Positions 56,802-64,000 of a stretch of DNA of 64,000 nt are shown piece by piece (the first letter of the stretch is position 1; every line of letters begins with the position of its first letter). This stretch comes from Liolophura sinensis (Eukaryota > Mollusca > Polyplacophora > Chitonida > Chitonidae). The notes beneath the pieces are model-generated. The model was not told the DNA's origin. It worked only from the letters and a program-made list of their open reading frames with translations, and did no database searches. The position numbers and the translations under genes were made by a program. The stretch spans positions 5,380,044 through 5,444,043 of the forward strand of contig NC_088301.1 in the NCBI RefSeq assembly GCF_032854445.1, given 5' to 3'.

Positions 56802-59800
56802 TTATTTTGTGCAAACGACACAGGTAATTTCATAACCGTCCACATATGGTGGACAAAGTAGTGAGCCACACACAGCTTCTACCACGTACAGGAGATTTCC
56901 GTCTAGGTTAGCAGCGGTGGCGGGATGAGTATCTGGATCCTGGTCCACGCATACGTACTCAGACTTGTGGTGCGTGTGGTGTTGGGACATAAGAAACCCC
57001 AGGTACTCCACGGTCCATCCCGATGGACACTCGAGTCGGGCTGGGATCATCAGGTGACTCAACCTTCCCGGAGTATAGCACACAGCACACTGGACCTCTC
57101 TGTTATGAGGAAGGACACCCCCCGAGTTTGTTGTGTAGAAGACATCATTGCCATAATTTATCTGAAACTCAGTTCCATACAGATACGATTTGGATTGATG
57201 TCCAAGGTAGGTTTTGTTGAACTGGGGATCCAATGGGAGACACATCTGATTAGCTCCACTTCCTGTATGCTTGTAGTAAGAGTCAGCCATTATACCTAAA
57301 GATAAAGCACATTTGAAATTAATAGAAAAGATACAGCTACTTCCTGTAGCTTTGAGCCCGTAAACGATGTGCAGAAGCCTATGTTCATAAGAATATCCAT
57401 TGGTGTCACACACATGGACGCTTAAGATCTCATCATTTGATGTGTAGGTACTACAAGCAGCTCAGTAGTATCACTACTGCACTAGTTCATAAAAAGCCGT
57501 TATTGTGTAGTACTAGTGTTCTGGTACACTTCAGGACACAATGACTCCTCGTTGTGGTATAATTTGAAAATTGTTAAGTTCGACGTTAAACAATAGACAA
57601 GCCTACATACCTATAAACGTAGATACATACGTACATGCATACATGCGTACGTACCTACATACGTATATACCTACGTACATACCTACAATTATACCAATTC
57701 ACCTACATTCCTAAGTACAAATATACGTACATAAGTATATACCTATATACACACACACAGACATACATACATACATACATACATACATACATACATACAT
57801 ACATACATACATACATACATACATACATACATACATACATACATACATACATACATACATACATACATACATACATACATACATACATACATACATACAT
57901 ACATGCATGCATGCATACTTACATATATACATACATATAAAATGTACACGCATACATACATATGTACATACGAACACGCATACGTACATAACGTAGATAC
58001 ATGCGTACATACATAGGTATATACATACATACATACATGCATACATACTTACATCTATACATACATACAAATGTACACGCATACATACATATGTACATAC
58101 GAACACGCATACGCAGATAAATACATACGTACATACTTACAAACATACAAACGTAGATACATACCTACAAACATACATACGTACATACCTACCTACAGAC
58201 ATACACACATATCTATACACCTGCATACATACGTACAAATATACGTACATAAGTATATACGAGCATACATTCATGCGTATATATCTGCACACCTACATAC
58301 CTACCTACCTACATACATGCGTGGATACCCGTATCCCTAGCTACATATATACGTACATACGTAAATACATAAATACCTACATAGATACATATGTACATAG
58401 ATATGTACATATCTAAATACATACAAACGTAATTACATACGTTGTACCTCCATACGTACATAGATACATATATACATACCCTTATGCCTACATACGTACA
58501 AACATACATATGTACTTACCTACATTTATACGTAAGTACCAACATACCTGGATACAGACATACATATATACCTACATATCTACACACCTACATACCTACC
58601 TACATACCTACATACATACATGAATACATATGAGCTTATGAGTTTATTACAGGACAGCAGGGGATGTACACTACCACCAGTCTATTGTACTTCAGTGGCT
58701 GATGTGCACAACCGTTGGTTATTACACCTTGTTAGTTTATGTGTATTCGTCTTTTTCATCTCAGCAACTTGTTGCTGTCTCGCTTGTCGCTCAGTTCTGA
58801 GAAGTTAGAGCAAGGGGACATGACTGGTTAGCTTTGTTTCAGTATAATGTGACTGGCAAGGGTGGGTTTTCATGTTTGGTGTCTTTGGCGTGATAGAAAC
58901 TGAGGAGGGCAAAGATTTGTTTTGAAAAACAAATTGATGACAAAAGACGGACCTAAGCTTAAGGTCGTCGTATGTTTATTTGGAGACACAGCCACTGTTT
59001 TGTGTGCACGTGTTATATGGTGACGTAAGCACTTGGACAAAGGCATTTGTTTGTGTACTTGTTATACGTTAAAGAGAGAACGACCACACTTGTGTGTGGT
59101 GAAGTCAACAGGAAAAGAAATAACAATCTAAAAGAGATTTGAAATTTTGACTTCAGTCTATGATCGCTTTGCAATCTCGGGGCCAGCTCTCATATGGTGA
59201 CGTCAACAGGAGAGCACACCACATTAGGGTGTTATTTAGGGTCTATGCTGACGTCAGTACAGGGGCGACCATCAGCAAGAGTGAATGCCGAATGCGAAAG
59301 ATGCTAGTCTGTCAATCCTTAGGTCACGTAAGCTGTTAGTTCAGTTCTAATCTCAGAAAATATCTAAAGGCTCTTACTAATCGTAACTCTTGAAAATTTT
59401 GTGCAACTTAGCTGCAATATGCTTATTTTTAACCTGAATATAATCTTTGCGAATGATCCGGACAGATATTTCTTCCCCAACGGGTGTAGACCACTCCTCC
59501 TGAAAATCGGTAAAACACACTGGAATGACTAGCTAATACTAAAATCAACAGGTACTTTTAAGCACGGTGTGGCTATGTTTTGGCGAAGTGAAGTGTCACT
59601 TCTGATGTCTTTAGCATGATGTTACAGTGAGACAGCATACATATGTCGACACTGTCCAGATCTGCTACCAGTACATCTCAGTCGTGATATATAATATAAG
59701 GGTATAAAAGACGTTAATCACAAAGTCAGGAAAAAATTATGCAGGATTTTTACTTATTCGCTAGTTACAACAGGTCGAGTATTGATATCATATACTTGGT

Positions 59801-62800
59801 CATTTGGTTTACAAACCCCTATTTTACAGCAAGCATATTTAAATTTTATTTACTTTCATAACCTGGCTTAACCTTCAAGATCAGTATATAGCTACTAAAT
59901 AAAAGATACATTGCCCATTTACTATAAATGTCAAAATCCTGTTTTAAAATAATGATATGAACACTATATTCATGTCTTCCCGTTTTCTCATATTTTTACT
60001 TATATTGCTTTCTTACCATGACTTATGGAGTTTGTGTCCTTCTCTGTTCTCACGGTACCGTCTCCGGTGTTTACACCAGAACGGCCGATGTTGGCACCAG
60101 CCAATCGCTCTACGAGAGTCTGGAAAATCTTGTCCAATTGATTGTCCAGATTCATCAAACTCTGGGGCCCCTGGGAGGGACAAACAATTACACGTACATG
60201 TAAATTGTCGTGATTTGAATGCTTGCATGAGATACACATTTCTTTTATGTTTATGTTATGGATAACAAGATGCCGTAAAAGCGCCTTCACTGTAAGTTTT
60301 TAGCTCTTAAAATGAGTATAAAATTTAATTCTCTTGTAAGTAAATATGCATAGAATGTTCAGAATATGTTACACTCTGTTTTGTAATTGTGTCTTGTTCG
60401 TCTCTCACCAGGGGCTATGGTCTGTATATTTATGGTCATTAATTCTATGGCCACGCTGGACAGGTACAATTGCGCAATTAATGCGTACATGGGACACATA
60501 TTTTCAAATATTATTAAAAATTTATGCTCCAGAGTCCATTTCTTTTAGCCCTCGGCCTATATTTAGCTTTTTGTAAAATCAACCATGCTCGATACTAAAG
60601 TGGATTTTAGTCAATGACATGTTGCTGCCTAAGCTGTACACATGGATGTTGGAAATTGATATTCTTGCACAGAAAATGAAGCTAGAATACTTTTTACTAA
60701 TTCAGGACACTAACTGGATAAGCTTGATTTCGAGAGCAAGAACGCATTGTCGCGATTGGGTGCCGTCATAATTATTCAAAATCCAGTGACATGCGGGATA
60801 ATGGAAGGAATTGAATATGTGTTGACAAAGGGCGACACTAGTTACTTAAAGAGATATGGAATTTCATCTAAACCCTGTATCTGACACTGGCATATTTGAC
60901 ATTGTTTGCACGTTTTAGTATAATTTGTCCTTTATAAATGCATTATATTTCAGCTGTTGTAGTGAATGATCTCACAGGAGTATGGTATTAGAGTTGAATG
61001 TTAAAAAATTGAAAAATAGAGTTCCTGGTGTTGAAACCAGACTCTAGGGAGTTGCAACATTATGAATTAGAAATTGTATTTTAATGCATTTTATTTGCAA
61101 TAGTTTAGACGAACACCATATCAATTTGTAGAGATTTGTGGTGTTAGGTGTCACCAACGAGAGGCAGTTTTGGAAAACGAATAAGACTGAATGTACAGAC
61201 CGTTATGATTGGCTAGAAGAAATAAACTATAGCATGGTTTACGATTTGAATACTGATTTCACTTATTCACCCAGAACATTCCTTGGGTCTTACCAACATC
61301 ACCGAAAGCTCTTTGCATGCCTCCTTCCTAATTTCATTTTTTTTTTATACTTTCTTAATTCTTTGGTGGTTGGTCTGAACCATCGTTTTGGAAATTTGAG
61401 TTGTCAATATTCACCTGCCACGTTTAATTTCGTTGTCGGCCAGTATACAAATGACTGTTTCGACGCAAAGATTCTATGTATTTTAAGTATTAGATTTGTT
61501 TACGCTGCAATGAAATCGCAATGTTTGAATAGCCGAGTTATATCCCGTACCTTCCGCTACGACTTATGAGAAGACAAGGCTTCTGAATTGATCTTTTAAG
61601 AGTTTTTCTTACTTTTGGAAGAAGAATATGGGAATGGAATATGTTAGGCTCACTCTTCACCAGAATTCAGTTAAGCTCTGCTTCACAAATTATGACGTAC
61701 TGAGTCCCCTCCACCCTCACAAACCCTGCCATCTTGATCTCCAAATTTTAGAGAGTACATACGTGTACCAGTAAACCCCCAACTCCACAAGAGCTACAGA
61801 AATGCCAGAGAGCGGTATTATGAGTGCACATCTTCTTGACAATAGTTTCATGTACTGCAGACATGTTCAGCACGTGCAGACATATTTGGCACGTGCAGAC
61901 ATATTTATCGCGTATTATTCAGAGGGTAGACATAAATGCATTTTTTTAACATGCTAGAAACGAAGAGTCAATTTTCACTGATACAAGTCTCGTCTATGAT
62001 TTGGGATTTATATATACCTAAGTGCTAGTATTTCTCATTTGCCCTTCGTGGTTATATTTAGATGTCTCCATTTGTGTGGAACAAAATCAATTGAAGGACT
62101 GCCGTTAGACGGAAACCAGTACACATCATAATGACAACTGCAATTATCACATAATTCACGTTGTCAATACACACAGCCGATGTCAGATATCTTGGCAGGA
62201 AGCCAAAGTACTGTTGTTTCGTCATAGTAATTGATATGTTCAATAAATATTATAGGGATGGGCGATTAGCTTCGTAATTACTTACTGGAGGCCCTTTCTC
62301 TCCCGCGGGTCCGGGCGGCCCATAAGGTCCCTGGATTCCGTCTCTTCCGTCCCGACCATCCCGACCATTCCGACCCGGAAGTCCACAACAATCAGCGGGA
62401 GCAGCTATAAGCCAAGGTGAAAAACTCGTATGTTGCCCATTTTTGAAATTTTACAAATTAACGACAAAGGTATAAGAAAATCTAAAAACTAATCATACCG
62501 TACGCTGTGGTGGTCCTTATCCAGTGTAGAGGTTAACAGCAACGTGTTTAGGAATAAGTGGAGTTGTATATGAGTAACCAGTATTGCCAGACAAGGATTA
62601 ATGCAAAATGTAGTTTGTTGTATTTAGAGAACATGTCGTGAACTGGTGAATAATTTGAATGGGCGCATTGTTCAACGGAAAGAGAGCTGTTGGACAGCAT
62701 AAAGAAAACTTTCATAGCGCAATGAATAGAAACGCTATCCGATCATTTATTCTTGGCAAATTTAGTGGTTAAGTGTTAAGTTTTATCATTGACATCAGAA

Positions 62801-63295
62801 TGGCAATAGTTCAGAAATATGATACTCTTAAAGTCTCTTACCTGAAGCTGATCTTTCCACTCTACTCTCTTCTTGAGTGACATCTTTACTTCTCCCGTCC
62901 GCTGATAGACCCTGATATATAAATAGTAGATGAAGTATATTTCTGCCTCCCGGAGTTTTAATGAACAAGGAAATAAGACCTACACCCAGATTCCAAGTCA
63001 CTGATTTGCACTTATTTCAACTATTTTAGTTCTTATTCGGAAAATCGATTTGAAAAGAAACTGTTCGCAGCTGCTGTAGATTATGTTGTAGGCAATTGTG
63101 GGTGGCAATCGTCGATCAATGCAACCATAAATCACTTTTTTCCACCGCTATATGAAAGCTTGATTTCGCTCCTGACTGTTAATCAGGATTGGTGTAAGCT
63201 ATTTGCATGGCTGGTGGACAAATTTCAGCGCGGTGATATCAATCACTTACCTGACCAATCAGAAAGGTGCACAACAAGAAGACAATGATAATCAT
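56802..63295 (-). CDS. Short-chain collagen C4-like protein, copy E (intact)
   Basis: Exons: 63251-63295, 62842-62911, 62286-62404, 60017-60170, 59434-59499 and 56802-57295. They total 948 nt, or 315 aa plus stop, with all junctions GT-AG and phases consistent. The signal peptide is MIIIVFLLCTFLIGQ. The linker GLSADGRSKDVTQEESRVER follows. The collagen part is CCGLPGRNGRDGRDGRDG and on to GEKGPPGPQ, twelve triplets counting the one in exon 4, one more than B, C and D. Then come the heptad-like segment LMNLDNQLDKIFQTLVERL, YTRWGRNICP and the Cys-rich domain. The exon 2/3 junction codon is GCT (Ala). Exon 6 differs from B and C at many positions (for example NYGNDVFYTTNSGG) but keeps all nine cysteines. 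A change in the TATA region leaves TTAAAAATA. Confidence 0.85.
57605..58625. repeat. CATA microsatellite, intron 5 of copy E
   Basis: A perfect CATA run of about 150 bp (57756-57905) sits inside roughly 1 kb of imperfect CATA/CGTA/CCTA sequence containing two near-copies of a 130-bp higher-order unit (57906-58030 and 58031-58150). Confidence 0.95.
58626..59433 (-). other. Intron 5 of copy E, part next to exon 5
   Basis: No gene. Matches 246-1015, with an extra 90-base stretch around 58905-58970 that copy A lacks. TGACGTMA motifs near 59020, 59200 and 59250. Confidence 0.5.
60171..62285 (-). other. Intron 3 of copy E
   Basis: No gene. 60550-61330 is the most complete intronic paralogous block. 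A 143-codon frame at 61138-61569 (VLGVTNERQFWKTNKTEC) runs through it. Similar frames in other copies are broken, so I do not call it a gene. Confidence 0.5.
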
Positions 63296-63384
63296 CTTCA
63301 ACACACTTGTAAAGCTGCAGTATATTGGCTGTATACACAGAAAGATAGCAAGTTCTAGTCTGGCTAGGTGAAATCAACAGAGTG

Positions 63385-63393
63385 TATTTTTAA
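63385..63393 (-). promoter_or_regulatory. Altered TATA region of copy E
   Basis: Minus-strand TTAAAAATA at the position (90 bp before the ATG) where A, B and D have TTATAAATA: a single T-to-A change in the core. Confidence 0.45.
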
Positions 63394-64000
63394 GGCAGAC
63401 GGACACCAGATATCTACACAACCAGTCCACATGGACGGTCTGTTTATATATCTTACTTACAAGTCGAAAGTTGTTTATGTAAACTCATCTCATAATACTG
63501 AGCGTTTGTATATTTACACTTTTGGTTGTTTATGACAAGAAATACTTTTCCTAGTAAATTAAACTATTGTATATGGCACGTGAGATCCTTTCCAGAATAA
63601 CATGTGGCTAGCGTGGGAATGTTCCTGATGTTGCTGGGGTTTTCTGTAACTCACTTTAAATATACATGTAGTCACACAGTTAACAGATGGAATTTCATGC
63701 CATCCGTCAGTGGATGCTGGCACCAGAGTGTTCATCAGGGTGAAATTGATATAGGGGTTCTAGGTTCTGAGGTGAACCATATCCTGGAATATTGGACTTT
63801 CGAAAACGGAATATGAGGAATTGTAGATAACATTTTAAACATTTACGTTTAAAAATTCAAACATTTTGGCAGCTATACATAAAATATAAAACTGTGGTAT
63901 TTGTTCTAGACGAAATGATATTTATATGAGAATCTGAAGTTCGAATGTCTATTGAAACTGCCATTCTAAACTTAATTAACTGGTGGCATTCGTATATCTG
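63394..64000. other. Upstream flank of copy E
   Basis: No gene. Nearly identical to 4660-5260 upstream of copy A and runs off the window edge in the middle of the unit, so the array probably continues. Confidence 0.5.

Noticed and set aside
61138-61569. 143-codon ORF (VLGVTNERQFWK) in intron 3 of copy E
   Set aside because: The matching frame in A, B and C is broken by stops or deletions, in D it is short, and it lies inside an intron. It is kept only as part of the paralogous block finding.

Overview
The window is metazoan nuclear DNA and most likely comes from a mollusc, probably a gastropod. The evidence is a spliced gene family with GT-AG introns, short-chain-collagen (C4-like) proteins of a kind I associate with molluscs and sponges, tRNA-derived SINEs of a type I recognise from mollusc DNA, a CR1/L2-type LINE, a Ty3/gypsy element, and long CATA/CA microsatellites. 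The species cannot be fixed by eye. Nothing in the window is prokaryotic.

The backbone is a tandem array of five copies (called A to E here) of one six-exon gene, all on the minus strand. Exon 1 is a 15-residue signal peptide. Exon 2 is a polar linker. Exon 3 carries a Cys-Cys pair and a very short collagen tract. Exon 4 is the collagen end plus a heptad-like segment. Exon 5 holds the YTRWGRNxCP signature. Exon 6 is a 164-residue, Cys-rich C-terminal domain. A spans 1016-4558, with exon 6 off the left edge. B is 15103-27336, C is 30803-38153, D is 42326-53439 and E is 56802-63295. C (312 aa) and E (315 aa) have intact spliced frames. A, B and D carry lesions: a deleted half of exon 2 in A, a one-base loss in exon 1 of B, and one-base losses in exons 4 and 6 of D. 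Part of a sixth, much older copy (exon 1 and upstream DNA only) lies at 9274-9690. By eye A is closest to E and B is closest to C, so the array grew by more than one round of duplication or was homogenised.

Mobile elements break up the units. Intron 5 of B holds a defective Ty3/gypsy element (16777-22070) with domain order protease, integrase, RNase H and a missing reverse-transcriptase core. Intron 5 of D holds a CR1/L2-like LINE (43741-47598, minus) with an 8-bp target duplication. Upstream of D is a gypsy RNase H fragment. At least two SINE families are scattered in introns and intergenic DNA. Intron 5 of B, C and D carries a minisatellite of about 72 bp, and every copy's intron 5 carries long CATA/CA microsatellites.

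Each unit also contains two paralogous non-coding blocks, one in intron 3 and one in the upstream intergenic region. They are older than the array. A small conserved ORF of unknown meaning lies next to the intergenic one. The A-B intergenic region (4.6-15.1 kb) is the most unusual stretch. It has a displaced duplicate block, a perfect 72-bp inverted repeat, the relic sixth copy, and about 3.6 kb that I cannot assign.
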